Shown piece after piece: positions 42,390 through 51,153 of a stretch of DNA of 64,000 nt. The notes beneath the pieces are model-generated. The model was not told the DNA's origin. It made no database searches and worked only from the letters and a program-made list of their open reading frames with translations. Made by a program: the position numbers and the translations under genes. The DNA is from Clostridium sp. (GTDB taxonomy: Bacteria > Bacillota > Clostridia > Clostridiales > Clostridiaceae): contig NZ_JAHAIF010000007.1 of NCBI RefSeq assembly GCF_018372875.1, forward strand, positions 1 to 64,000, given 5' to 3'. Position 1 is the first letter of the stretch; each line of letters starts with the position of its first letter.

Positions 42390-44273
42390 TTATCTATCTA
42401 ATGGTTTTTTTAATACTCCTAATAGAACCATTGCTACTAAAGAACCAATTATAAGTGATACAATAAACATAAATGGATTTGTCATAACTGGCACTACAAA
42501 TAAACCACCATGTGGTGCTAATGTTTGGCATTCAAAGAACATTGATAGTCCTCCAGCTATAGCTGATCCTATTACACATGAAGGTATTACTCTTAATGGA
42601 TCCGCTGCTGCAAAAGGTATTGCACCTTCTGTAATAAAGGAAATTCCCATTATATAATTTGTTATACCTGACTGTCTTTCTCTTGATGTAAATTTATTCT
42701 TAAAGAAAGTTGTAGCTAAAGCTATTGCTAATGGTGGAACCATACCACCTATCATAACAGCAGCCATAATATCATTATTACCAGTTGCTAAGGAAGCTGT
42801 TCCAAATACATAGGCTGCCTTATTAAATGGGCCACCCATATCTATAGCCATCATACCACCTAAAACTAACCCTAAAAGAACCTTACTTGTAGAACCCATA
42901 CTATTTAATAAATTAGTTATACCATCATTAAGAGCAGCTACTGGTGGGTTTACAATAAATATTAGTATTGCTCCAATAAGCAGTATTCCAAAGAAAGGAT
43001 ATAATAAAACTGGTTTTAATCCCTCTAAACTATCTGGTAAGCTATCAAATAGCTTCTTTAATCCAACTACTAAATATCCTGCTATAAATCCTGCAAGTAA
43101 TGCCCCTAAGAAACCAGAGCCACCATCCTTAGCTAAAACTCCTCCAACAAAACCTACTGCCAAAGCAGGTCTATCACCAATAGACATAGCAATATACCCA
43201 GCAAGTATAGGCAACATAAAGCTAAAGGCTAAATTACCTACAACATTAAAGAAAGATGCAAATTCTGTACTTGTTCCAAATTGTGGAGTTCCTGCTGCTC
43301 TTGAGTCAACTAAAAATGATAATGCTATAAGAATACCTCCACCTATTACAAATGGTAACATATGAGAAACGCCATTCATTAAGTGCTTATAAATCTTATG
43401 TCCTATTCCTTCTTTTTCTATATCAGATTCTCCACCTTCAGACTTTTCACCTGATGCATGAAATATAGGAGCCTTCCCACTAACTGCTTCATTTATAAGT
43501 TCTTCTGCCTTGTGAATTCCATTTGCCACCTTAGTCTGAATCACTCTTTTTCCATCAAATCTATCCATATAAACATTTTTATCAGCAGCAATTATTATAC
43601 AATCTGCATTTTTTATTTCTTCATCTGTTAGAACATTTTTAGCTCCACCAGAACCATTTGTTTCAACCTTTATAGAAATACCCATATCCTTAGCTTTATT
43701 TTCTAAGCTTTCTGCTGCCATATAGGTATGTGCTATTCCAGTAGGACATGCTGTTACTGCTAAAACTCTATATCCACCTTTTTCTTCCTTCTTATCTTCT
43801 ACTGGTTCATCAAACTTTTCTGTTTCCTTTTTATCTATAAGCTTTAAAAACTCTTCTTTACTTTCAGCATCTATAAGTTTTTTTCTAAATTCTTCATCCA
43901 TTAAAATGGTAGATAGTCTTGCTAACACCTCTAAATGAAGATTATTCTCTCCATCTGGAGCTGCAATCATGAAGAAAAGATGAGCTGGAGCACCATCTAA
44001 AGAATCATAATCAACGCCATCCTTAACAACCATAGCACTTAATCCTGCATCTTTAACTGCTGTTGTTTTAGCATGAGGAATAGCTATTCCATCTCCTATT
44101 CCTGTTGTACTTAATTCTTCTCTTGATAAAACAGCCTTTTTATACTGTTCTTTGTCATTTAACTTGCCTGAATTATTCATTAATTCAACAAGCTTATCAA
44201 TGGCCTCTTTTTTATTTTTTACTTTTACATCTAACTCTATTGAATTACTACTTAACAAATCAGTAATACGCAT
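42390..44273 (-). CDS. fruA: PTS fructose-specific IIABC component
   Basis: A 627-residue membrane protein with all three PTS domains. IIA (about 1-150) has the phosphorylated histidine in GIGDGIAIPHAKTTA. IIB (about 168-270) has the phosphocysteine in LAVTACPTGIAHTYMAAESL. IIC (about 290-627) is polytopic, with HMLPFVIGGGILIALSF, MGGPFNKAAYVFG and GISFITEGAIPFAAADPLRV. It imports fructose as fructose 1-phosphate. It is the last gene of fruR-fruK-fruA and follows fruK by 18 bases. Confidence 0.97.
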   Translation of the reverse strand: MRITDLLSSNSIELDVKVKNKKEAIDKLVELMNNSGKLNDKEQYKKAVLSREELSTTGIGDGIAIPHAKTTAVKDAGLSAMVVKDGVDYDSLDGAPAHLFFMIAAPDGENNLHLEVLARLSTILMDEEFRKKLIDAESKEEFLKLIDKKETEKFDEPVEDKKEEKGGYRVLAVTACPTGIAHTYMAAESLENKAKDMGISIKVETNGSGGAKNVLTDEEIKNADCIIIAADKNVYMDRFDGKRVIQTKVANGIHKAEELINEAVSGKAPIFHASGEKSEGGESDIEKEGIGHKIYKHLMNGVSHMLPFVIGGGILIALSFLVDSRAAGTPQFGTSTEFASFFNVVGNLAFSFMLPILAGYIAMSIGDRPALAVGFVGGVLAKDGGSGFLGALLAGFIAGYLVVGLKKLFDSLPDSLEGLKPVLLYPFFGILLIGAILIFIVNPPVAALNDGITNLLNSMGSTSKVLLGLVLGGMMAIDMGGPFNKAAYVFGTASLATGNNDIMAAVMIGGMVPPLAIALATTFFKNKFTSRERQSGITNYIMGISFITEGAIPFAAADPLRVIPSCVIGSAIAGGLSMFFECQTLAPHGGLFVVPVMTNPFMFIVSLIIGSLVAMVLLGVLKKPLDR

Positions 44274-44291
44274 TTTTATTCCTCCTTAAAA

Positions 44292-45194
44292 CTAAATTTC
44301 ATTTAATAATTTTAGTATTTCATCTTTTGTTGCTAAACCTTCTGAAAATGCTGTAGCACTACCTGTTGCCACCCCCATTTTAAAGGCTTCTTTAAAATCA
44401 TAGTTCTTTAAATATCCTGCTACAAATCCAGCTACCATAGAGTCTCCTGCACCAACTGAATTTTTAACTTCTCCCTTTGGTACCCCACTTCTTATAATTT
44501 CTCCAATTTCTGATAAGAAAATTGCTCCATCTCCAGCCATAGATATAAGTACATTTCTTGCCCCCTTATCCTGTAGCTTTTTAGCATATTCAATTATTTC
44601 TTCATCAGTTCTTAACTCTACATTAAATATCTCTCCAAGCTCATGATTATTAGGCTTAATTAAGAAAGGTTTAAACTTTAGTACATTTACTAATAGATCT
44701 TTTGTAGCATCTACTATAACCTTAATTTCTTTCTTTTCTAGTCTTTCCATAATCTTTTCATATATATCCTCTGGAAGTGACTTAGGTATACTTCCTGCTA
44801 AAACTAATATGTCACCATCTTGTAAATTATCTAGCTTCTTATATAAAGAATTTAATGCTTCTTCATTAATGTGTGGCCCTCCACCATTAATTTCACTTTC
44901 TTCATTTGATTTAACCTTTATATTTATTCTAGATAACCCTTCATTTAATTTAATAAAATCAGATTTACAACCAAATTCCCATACTCTTCTTTCAATTTCA
45001 TCACCAGTAAACCCAGCAATAAAACCTAAAGCAGAACTATCATATCCTAAATTTTTTAATACTATAGATACATTAATACCTTTTCCACCTGGATACACAT
45101 CTTCTTCTTCTGTCCTATTAACTCTCCCCAACTTTAAATCATTAACTTTAACTACATAATCCAGTGAGGGATTAAAAGTCACTGTGTATATCAT
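44292..45194 (-). CDS. fruK: 1-phosphofructokinase
   Basis: A 300-residue PfkB-family kinase. The sugar-binding start has TFNPSLDYVVKVNDLKLGRV and YPGGKGINVSIVLKNLG; the catalytic anion hole and base are in VKNSVGAGDSMVAGFVAGYL (GAGD). It turns fructose 1-phosphate into fructose 1,6-bisphosphate. It starts 2 bases after the regulator gene and precedes the fructose permease, the standard fru operon order. Tagatose-6-phosphate kinase is similar, but context decides. Confidence 0.95.
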   Translation of the reverse strand: MIYTVTFNPSLDYVVKVNDLKLGRVNRTEEEDVYPGGKGINVSIVLKNLGYDSSALGFIAGFTGDEIERRVWEFGCKSDFIKLNEGLSRINIKVKSNEESEINGGGPHINEEALNSLYKKLDNLQDGDILVLAGSIPKSLPEDIYEKIMERLEKKEIKVIVDATKDLLVNVLKFKPFLIKPNNHELGEIFNVELRTDEEIIEYAKKLQDKGARNVLISMAGDGAIFLSEIGEIIRSGVPKGEVKNSVGAGDSMVAGFVAGYLKNYDFKEAFKMGVATGSATAFSEGLATKDEILKLLNEI

Positions 45195-45196
45195 TT

Positions 45197-45940
45197 TTAT
45201 ACCTCCAATATTTCTGTATAATCTTTAAATTTATTCTCTCCTATTTCCTTAGTTATTATTTTTGCTCTATTAATTTCTGCAAATGTTATTGGAAATATCT
45301 TATTAAACTTGCTGTTATCAACTAATACGTAAGGTGTCTTACTTCTATTTACAGCCTCTTCCTTAACAAGGGCTTCTTTAACATCTGGAGTTGTAAAACC
45401 TGCCTCTATACTCACTCCATTGGAACCAAAGAAAGCTTTTGTAAAATTATATTTTTTTAAACTCTTTATAGCTTCTACCCCTATAATAGCTTCTGTTGAC
45501 AACTTTAATTCTCCCCCTAATATATAAACTGTACATCCTTTTTCAATAAGCTTTTTAGCATGAACAATACCATTTGTAACGTAAGTTGCTTCTTTCTCTT
45601 CAATATATTCAGCTAAAATTTCAGTTGTGGTTCCTGCATCAATATACACAAAATCTCCTTTTTCTATTAATGAAGCAGAAAATTTTGCAATACTTATTTT
45701 ATCTTCTCTATTTAAATCATGCTTGGTTTTGACGTCTTTTTCTTCAGTTGTTAAATTTTTATCAACAACTACTGCTCCACCATGAACCTTATTCAGTTTC
45801 CCCAAATTTGCCAAAGCATTCAAATCTCTTCTTATTGTTGATTCAGAGGTATCTAACAAAGCTACTAGTTCGCTAACTGTAACTGCTTTTTTCTCATTTA
45901 ACATACTTAAAATTCTATGAAATCTTTCTTCCGTTAACAT
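45197..45940 (-). CDS. fruR: DeoR-family regulator of the fructose operon
   Basis: A 247-residue regulator with an N-terminal DeoR helix-turn-helix (AVTVSELVALLDTSESTIRR, RDLNALANLGKLNKVHGGAV). Its effector domain resembles sugar isomerases (FVYIDAGTTTEILAEYIEEK, LGGELKLSTEAIIGVEAI). It is the first gene of its operon and presumably responds to fructose 1-phosphate. Two 17-base direct repeats lie 48-84 bases upstream and are its likely sites. Confidence 0.93.
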   Translation of the reverse strand: MLTEERFHRILSMLNEKKAVTVSELVALLDTSESTIRRDLNALANLGKLNKVHGGAVVVDKNLTTEEKDVKTKHDLNREDKISIAKFSASLIEKGDFVYIDAGTTTEILAEYIEEKEATYVTNGIVHAKKLIEKGCTVYILGGELKLSTEAIIGVEAIKSLKKYNFTKAFFGSNGVSIEAGFTTPDVKEALVKEEAVNRSKTPYVLVDNSKFNKIFPITFAEINRAKIITKEIGENKFKDYTEILEV

Positions 45941-45987
45941 CTACAACACTCCCTTTATTTAAATATTACTATCTGAATATTTCAAAG

Positions 45988-46024
45988 TCAATCATTTTCA
46001 TTCATAATCACTCATTTTCTTTCA
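45988..46024 (-). promoter_or_regulatory. Direct-repeat operators upstream of the fructose operon
   Basis: TCAATCATTTTCATTCA (45988-46004) and TCACTCATTTTCTTTCA (46008-46024) differ at two of 17 positions and start 20 bases apart, about two helical turns. DeoR-family proteins often bind direct repeats, so FruR autoregulation is likely. Confidence 0.7.
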
Positions 46025-46099
46025 CTCTTATTAAGATATATCCTCTACTTAATTTCACTCTTTCAAATATTTAGAATATTTAAACTCTACATTTTTCTA

Positions 46100-46151
46100 T
46101 TGTCTTTCAACATACTTCTATGATATATTCAACTTGTTAAATAATTTACAA
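46100..46151 (+). promoter_or_regulatory. pflB promoter with Rex-type operator
   Basis: TTGTCT (46100-46105), 18 bases and TATATT (46124-46129) form a promoter. Immediately downstream TTGTTAAATAATTTACAA (46134-46151) matches the Rex operator TTGTTAA-N4-TTAACAA at 13 of 14 fixed bases. Placed over the transcription start, it should give repression at low NADH/NAD+. Confidence 0.7.
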
Positions 46152-46202
46152 TCCTGCAATCAAATTATTTAACGTTTACAAAAAGACAATGAGGTGGACT
46201 AA

Positions 46203-48437
46203 ATGAACAAAGAACAATGGACAGGCTTCAACGAAGGCCGTTGGGCAAAACACATCGACGTTAGAAACTTCATACAAACTAACTACACTGAATATACAGG
46301 TGATGCTAGTTTCCTTGAAGGTGCTACAGAAGAAACAACTAAATTATGGGATGTAGTTTGCGAATTAAGCAAACAAGAAAGAGAAAATGGTGGAATATTA
46401 GATGTTGATACAAAGACTATATCTAAAATCAACGCTTACAAACCAGGATATATAAGTGAAGCTTTAGAAAAAATAGTTGGTGTACAAACTGATGCACCAC
46501 TTAAGAGAGCTGTTATGCCAGAAGGTGGTATAAGAATGGCTGAAAATGCAGCTAAAGCTTATGGATATGAAATAGATCCTTTAATATCTGAAATATTTAC
46601 AAAATATAGAAAAACTCACAACCAAGGTGTTTTCGATGCTTACACAACAGATATGAGATTAGCTAGAAAAGCTGGTATAGTTACAGGACTTCCAGATGCT
46701 TATGGTAGAGGAAGAATCATAGGTGACTATAGAAGAGTTGCTTTATATGGTGTTGATAGACTTATAGAAGATAAGAATGAACAAAAATTAAGCCTTGAAG
46801 TAGGAACAATTGATGAAGATGTAATTAGATTAAGAGAAGAAATCTCTGATCAAATAGTTGCACTTAAAGAATTAAAAGAAATGGCTGCTTCATATGGATA
46901 TGATATATCTAGACCAGCTGCTAACGCTCAAGAAGCTATCCAATGGTTATACTTTGGTTACCTTGCAGCTATAAAACAACAAAATGGTGCTGCAATGTCA
47001 CTTGGTAGAACTTCTACTTTCTTAGATATATACATAGAAAGAGATTTAAAAAATGGCGTTATAACAGAAAAAGAAGCTCAAGAATTAATGGATCACTTCG
47101 TAATGAAGTTAAGATTAGTTAAGTTCTTAAGAACTCCAGAATATAACGATTTATTCTCAGGAGATCCAACTTGGGTAACTGAATCTATAGCTGGTATGGG
47201 ATTAGACGGAAGATCTTTAGTTACTAAGAACTCATTTAGAGTACTTAATACACTTTATACTTTAGGACCTTCACCAGAACCAAACTTAACAGTTTTATGG
47301 TCAACAAGACTTCCTAAAGCATTTAAGGACTTCTGTTCAAAGGTTTCTATTGATACAAGCTCTGTTCAATACGAAAACGATGATTTAATGACTACTTACT
47401 GGGGAGATGACTATGCTATAGCTTGTTGTGTATCTGCAATGAAGGTTGGTAAACAAATGCAATTCTTCGGTGCTAGAGTTAACTTAGCTAAGACTCTTCT
47501 TTATGCTATAAATGGTGGTAAGGATGAAAAGCTAGGAATGCAAGTTGGACCTAAATTAGCTCCAATAACATCTGAATACTTAGAATATAATGAAGTAATG
47601 GATAGATTTGAACAAATGACAGATTGGTTAGCTAACCTTTATGTTAACACATTAAATGTTATCCACTACATGCATGATAAATATTCTTATGAAAGCTTAC
47701 AAATGGCTTTACACGATAGAGATGTATTTAGAACAATGGCTTGTGGTATAGCAGGACTTTCAGTATGTGCTGACTCACTTTCTGCTATTAAATATGCTAA
47801 AGTTAAACCTGTAAGAGATGAAAACGGAATTGCTGTAGACTTCGAAGTTGAAGGTGATTTCCCTAAATACGGAAATGATGATGATAGAGTTGATGATATA
47901 GCTGTATACCTTGTTGAAAGCATGATGAATAAGATCAGACAAAACAAGACTTACAGAAATGCATACCACACTCAATCTATCTTAACTATAACTTCAAACG
48001 TTGTTTATGGTAAAAAGACAGGAACTACTCCATGTGGTAGAAAGAAGGGAGAACCATTTGCTCCAGGTGCTAACCCAATGCACGGAAGAGATAATTCAGG
48101 ATCATTAGCATCTTTAAACTCAGTTGCTAAGCTTCCATATGAACATTCTCAAGATGGTATCTCTAACACATTCTCAATCGTGCCAGATGCTTTAGGAAAG
48201 ACTCCTGAAGATAGAATCAACAACTTAAGCTGCATGATGGATGGATATTTTGGACAAGATGCTCATCACCTAAACGTTAATGTATTTAACAGAGAAACAT
48301 TAATTGATGCTATGGAACATCCAGAATTATATCCTCAATTAACTATTAGAGTTTCAGGATATGCAGTTAACTTCATCAAGTTAACAAGAGAACAACAACT
48401 TGATGTAATAAACAGAACATTCCACGAAAAGATGTAG
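46203..48437 (+). CDS. pflB: Formate acetyltransferase (pyruvate formate-lyase)
   Basis: A 744-residue glycyl-radical enzyme that converts pyruvate and CoA to formate and acetyl-CoA. The catalytic cysteine pair is in [14 protein letters not shown], and the radical glycine is in [20 protein letters not shown] near the C-terminus. The length fits PflB rather than shorter or divergent glycyl-radical dehydratases. Codons are those of a highly expressed gene (frequent C-ending codons in places, unlike the neighbours). No activating enzyme gene pflA follows; one must lie elsewhere. GGTGG lies close before the ATG. Confidence 0.98.
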   Translation: MNKEQWTGFNEGRWAKHIDVRNFIQTNYTEYTGDASFLEGATEETTKLWDVVCELSKQERENGGILDVDTKTISKINAYKPGYISEALEKIVGVQTDAPLKRAVMPEGGIRMAENAAKAYGYEIDPLISEIFTKYRKTHNQGVFDAYTTDMRLARKAGIVTGLPDAYGRGRIIGDYRRVALYGVDRLIEDKNEQKLSLEVGTIDEDVIRLREEISDQIVALKELKEMAASYGYDISRPAANAQEAIQWLYFGYLAAIKQQNGAAMSLGRTSTFLDIYIERDLKNGVITEKEAQELMDHFVMKLRLVKFLRTPEYNDLFSGDPTWVTESIAGMGLDGRSLVTKNSFRVLNTLYTLGPSPEPNLTVLWSTRLPKAFKDFCSKVSIDTSSVQYENDDLMTTYWGDDYAIACCVSAMKVGKQMQFFGARVNLAKTLLYAINGGKDEKLGMQVGPKLAPITSEYLEYNEVMDRFEQMTDWLANLYVNTLNVIHYMHDKYSYESLQMALHDRDVFRTMACGIAGLSVCADSLSAIKYAKVKPVRDENGIAVDFEVEGDFPKYGNDDDRVDDIAVYLVESMMNKIRQNKTYRNAYHTQSILTITSNVVYGKKTGTTPCGRKKGEPFAPGANPMHGRDNSGSLASLNSVAKLPYEHSQDGISNTFSIVPDALGKTPEDRINNLSCMMDGYFGQDAHHLNVNVFNRETLIDAMEHPELYPQLTIRVSGYAVNFIKLTREQQLDVINRTFHEKM

Positions 48438-48453
48438 TTTTATTATAAGAAAC

Positions 48454-48495
48454 AAAAAGCTAGTAAGTAGGTTTATATCTACCTGCTAGCTTTTT
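48454..48495 (+). terminator. First of two tandem terminators after pflB
   Basis: AAAAAGCTAG (48454-48463) pairs with CTAGCTTTTT (48486-48495), with inner pairing AGGT/ACCT. Confidence 0.85.
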
Positions 48496-48514
48496 ATTTA
48501 GGCCATAATTCCAA

Positions 48515-48556
48515 AAAAATACAGCAAGTATACTTTTATATACCTACTGTATTTTT
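48515..48556 (+). terminator. Second tandem terminator after pflB
   Basis: AAAAATACAG (48515-48524) pairs with CTGTATTTTT (48547-48556). Double termination fits a strongly transcribed gene. The remaining gap to 48776 is plain AT-rich sequence with nothing recognisable. Confidence 0.75.
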
Positions 48557-48776
48557 ACTTAATTAGCAATTTAAGACACACTTCTATTATACTATCTAAC
48601 TAACATTTCTGTCTAGCATATAGTTTCAATCATTTAATTTTTTATAAAAAAATTTTATTCATTTTCTTCATGCATCTACAATATTTCTATATAATAATTA
48701 AATCAGGAATTATAGTTTTTTATTTACACAAAAGGATATATATTTCTAGTTTACTTTTTTTATATTTGGTTAATAT

Positions 48777-48803
48777 AAGATTGTACAATATTTGTACAAT
48801 CTT
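48777..48803 (+). promoter_or_regulatory. Perfect 27-base inverted repeat before the spore protein gene
   Basis: AAGATTGTACAA (48777-48788), a TAT centre and the exact inverse TTGTACAATCTT (48792-48803) end 13 bases before the AAGGAGG site. It may be an operator for a sporulation regulator or an mRNA 5' hairpin. Confidence 0.7.
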
Positions 48804-48828
48804 ATTAAATTATAAGGAGGAAACAGAT

Positions 48829-49035
48829 ATGTCTTCAAACAATAGTGGTAACAGAAACTTAATTCCAGAGGCAAAGAAAGGGCTAAATTCATTAAGAAAT
48901 GAAGTAGCTTCAAGCTTTGGACTACAAGATTATGAAAATGCTGATAAAGGAAACCTTACTTCTAAACAAAATGGAAGCGTTGGTGGAGAAATGGTTAAAA
49001 GAATGGTAGAACAATATGAAAGTGGACTTAAGTAA
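48829..49035 (+). CDS. Small acid-soluble spore protein, alpha/beta type
   Basis: A 68-residue DNA-coating protein of the dormant spore. The two family boxes are present: PEAKKGLNSLRNEVASSFGL, which includes the germination-protease cleavage region (NEVA), and GNLTSKQNGSVGGEMVKRMV. It saturates spore DNA, protects it from UV and heat and is degraded at germination. The frame extends further upstream, but AAGGAGG is 7 bases before the ATG at 48829 where the conserved protein begins. It is monocistronic with its own strong terminator. Confidence 0.97.
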   Translation: MSSNNSGNRNLIPEAKKGLNSLRNEVASSFGLQDYENADKGNLTSKQNGSVGGEMVKRMVEQYESGLK

Positions 49036-49050
49036 TTAATGTCCTAAAAA

Positions 49051-49090
49051 ATAATTAGTAGAGCATTTCATGCTCTACTAATTATTTTTT
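49051..49090 (+). terminator. Terminator of the spore protein gene, 16-bp stem
   Basis: A 16-base arm (49051-49066, ending GAGCAT) pairs exactly with 49070-49085 around a TTC loop and is followed by TTTTT. Confidence 0.9.
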
Positions 49091-49132
49091 TATACAAAGT
49101 ATAGCGCTATATTTATCTTATTGATTATAATA

Positions 49133-49384
49133 CTATTTATTATCACCAATGCTTAGTTCTGTAAGTGCTGTCTGCCCTTCAACGATTTGTCCTATTGATG
49201 CTGAATATATAGCTCTTTGCTCTGAGGCTATATTGGATAATAAATCGGTAAACAAATAACCGGTAACAGTTACATAATCTGCTGTCCATGGTGCTCCAGA
49301 TGAATTAATTAGTACTGGAGATAATCCACATGGTACATGTGTTTGAATTTCACCACTTGTAACTATGATTCTTATAAGAACCAT
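49133..49384 (-). CDS. Uncharacterised 83-residue protein, possibly N-terminally truncated
   Basis: The product contains HVPCGLSPVLINSSGAPWTA and YLFTDLLSNIASEQRAIYSA. It is less lysine-rich and richer in T, S, A and G than its neighbours, as in spore coat or appendage proteins. No ribosome binding site precedes the ATG at 49384, and a terminator lies just upstream (49404-49435), so transcription from the right is unlikely. It could be a remnant or a start lost by mutation. Family not recognised. Confidence 0.4.
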   Translation of the reverse strand: MVLIRIIVTSGEIQTHVPCGLSPVLINSSGAPWTADYVTVTGYLFTDLLSNIASEQRAIYSASIGQIVEGQTALTELSIGDNK

Positions 49385-49403
49385 ACTTAATCTAATATTT
49401 TTA

Positions 49404-49435
49404 AAAAGACCAGAGAAATATTTCTCTAGTCTTTT
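49404..49435 (-). terminator. Terminator of the DUF1540 gene
   Basis: AAAAGAC (49404-49410) and AGAGAAAT pair with ATTTCTCT and GTCTTTT (49429-49435), one mismatch, with Ts following on the minus strand. Confidence 0.82.
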
Positions 49436-49440
49436 AATTA

Positions 49441-49599
49441 TTATCTTAATTCAAATGATTCACAATCTGTACATTGTGGAACTTTAGGATGTTTTTCATG
49501 TGTTCCTACCTTTATTTCATCAAGTGTACAATAACTTTCATCTACTGCATTATACTTACATTCTTGTACTGAACATTTTATTGAACTATTTTTATTCAT
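49441..49599 (-). CDS. DUF1540 small cysteine-containing protein
   Basis: A 52-residue protein from ATG 49599 (GGAGGAATGG upstream) to TAA 49441. It reads MNKNSSIKCSVQECKYNAVD at the start and later SYCTLDEIKVG and PQCTDCESF, giving cysteines in the C-x4-C...C...C-x2-C order of DUF1540. The family is widespread in spore-forming clostridia and probably binds a metal. It lies near the spore protein gene. Confidence 0.82.
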   Translation of the reverse strand: MNKNSSIKCSVQECKYNAVDESYCTLDEIKVGTHEKHPKVPQCTDCESFELR

Positions 49600-49659
49600 T
49601 TCCATTCCTCCATATAATCAATTTCATAATTATATTAACCTTATATTATAAAAATATTC

Positions 49660-51042
49660 TTATTTTTTTATAATAAAAATTGGATTTGAAAATGCAAATG
49701 GAGCAGTATTTCTAACTCCAACTTCAGTTGATAAAGACTGTCCTTCCTCCTCTTTTCCTTCCACTTCCATCCTAATAAAATCTCCTGGTACTACCCTTAC
49801 TCTTTCTACCATTTCAAAAGTAGTATCATTAATATCTTTTTCAGAAATCACTTCACCATTTCTTATTAATCTAACTTTAGAAATTCCATCATAATATTCC
49901 CCTTTTAAATTAACCTTTATAACTTCTCCCATTGAATTTACTTTATAGTCATCACCCATCATAGCATTATTCACCTTAATCTCTAATGAAGGTCCATTAG
50001 TTCCATACATATGCCCCTTCTTTTGTGCTTCAATTATACCTTCTTCAGTAAAACTTTCTGCATATGTTTTTAAGTATACCTTTCCTATATCAACTGGATA
50101 ATGAGCATCTGTTTCTGCAACTCCATAAAGATGCTTTCCTTCTGTATTTAATTTATCCCATTGAATAAAGGCATCATTATTATATTTATTTTTGGGGCCT
50201 CTACATCCATTCCACACTTCAATTCCATTTACCCCATTATAATCAGGGAACTTCCATCCTAACCTACCATCAAAAGGATGAGCAGCATAAATTAAAGTAT
50301 TATAATTTCCAAGCTCTTTAATCAAATTATCTTTAGATAAAGAACCATAATTCTTATTATCCTTCACATTCATTAAAACTGCATGACCCGAAGATGTAGT
50401 ATATTCATTTCCTTTTATAATTATTTCTCCATTGCCTTTAGCACTTTTGGATTCCTCATATCCATTACTATTATTATGATCAGTCATTGTCATATAATTT
50501 AATCCAACACTTCTCATGGCCCATATGTTTTCTGCTACACTTCCATTCCCATCAGAATAGTTAGAATGAGTATGATTATCTCCCATGAACCATCCCTTAC
50601 CACTAACTGTAATTCCACCTAGCTTTATATTCTTTATCCCTTTATTAGGTTCCTTAACTTGTACTATAAACCTTGTACCACCACTTTTACATTTTATCTT
50701 CCATTGAACATTTCCCTCTTCATTTGGCTCCAAAGTTTCTATTGAAAAGTTATTTTTCCCTAAAGTTTTACTTTCACCATCACAAATTAGCTTCCCCTCT
50801 ATTTTTCCTTTTTTACTTTCTGTTATATTTTTCACCTTTAAATTAACAATTACTTCATCTCCAGGATTTAATAACTCTCCAGCTTTATCTACACTTCCTT
50901 CATATACCATATCATCTTCAGTGGATACTGTAACTGCTTCTATATCTTTTGAAAAGTAAATATAAGCACCCACTCCTATAAGCATTAGTATTAGAGGGAG
51001 AATTGCAATAAATAGTTTATAATATTTTTTTCTTCTACTCAT
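49660..51042 (-). CDS. Membrane-anchored PHP-domain metallohydrolase (CehA/McbA-like)
   Basis: A 460-residue protein with an N-terminal membrane helix (about 10-29) and an extracytoplasmic Ig-like domain (about 50-145, DEVIVNLKVKNITESKKG). A PHP phosphoesterase domain follows (about 150-350): GWFMGDNHTHSNYSDGNGSV, MTMTDHNNSNGYEE, GNEYTTSSGHAVLMN, AAHPFDGRLGW and AETDAHYPVD, which give the metal-binding His/Asp/Glu set. A small beta domain ends it. It probably hydrolyses a phosphoester at the cell surface. It stands alone with its own terminator. Confidence 0.88.
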   Translation of the reverse strand: MSRRKKYYKLFIAILPLILMLIGVGAYIYFSKDIEAVTVSTEDDMVYEGSVDKAGELLNPGDEVIVNLKVKNITESKKGKIEGKLICDGESKTLGKNNFSIETLEPNEEGNVQWKIKCKSGGTRFIVQVKEPNKGIKNIKLGGITVSGKGWFMGDNHTHSNYSDGNGSVAENIWAMRSVGLNYMTMTDHNNSNGYEESKSAKGNGEIIIKGNEYTTSSGHAVLMNVKDNKNYGSLSKDNLIKELGNYNTLIYAAHPFDGRLGWKFPDYNGVNGIEVWNGCRGPKNKYNNDAFIQWDKLNTEGKHLYGVAETDAHYPVDIGKVYLKTYAESFTEEGIIEAQKKGHMYGTNGPSLEIKVNNAMMGDDYKVNSMGEVIKVNLKGEYYDGISKVRLIRNGEVISEKDINDTTFEMVERVRVVPGDFIRMEVEGKEEEGQSLSTEVGVRNTAPFAFSNPIFIIKK

Positions 51043-51118
51043 TTTACCCTTCCTTTCTCTAATACTATTTTCTTTATTTATTTATAAATTATTCTAATTT
51101 CTTTATAATTTCCTAAAG

Positions 51119-51149
51119 AAAAAAGAAACCGCAAAGCGATTTCTTTTTT
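51119..51149 (-). terminator. Terminator of the 366-residue unknown gene
   Basis: AAAAAAGAAA and CGC (51119-51132) pair with GCG and TTTCTTTTTT (51136-51149) around AAA. Confidence 0.8.
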
Positions 51150-51153
51150 ACCC

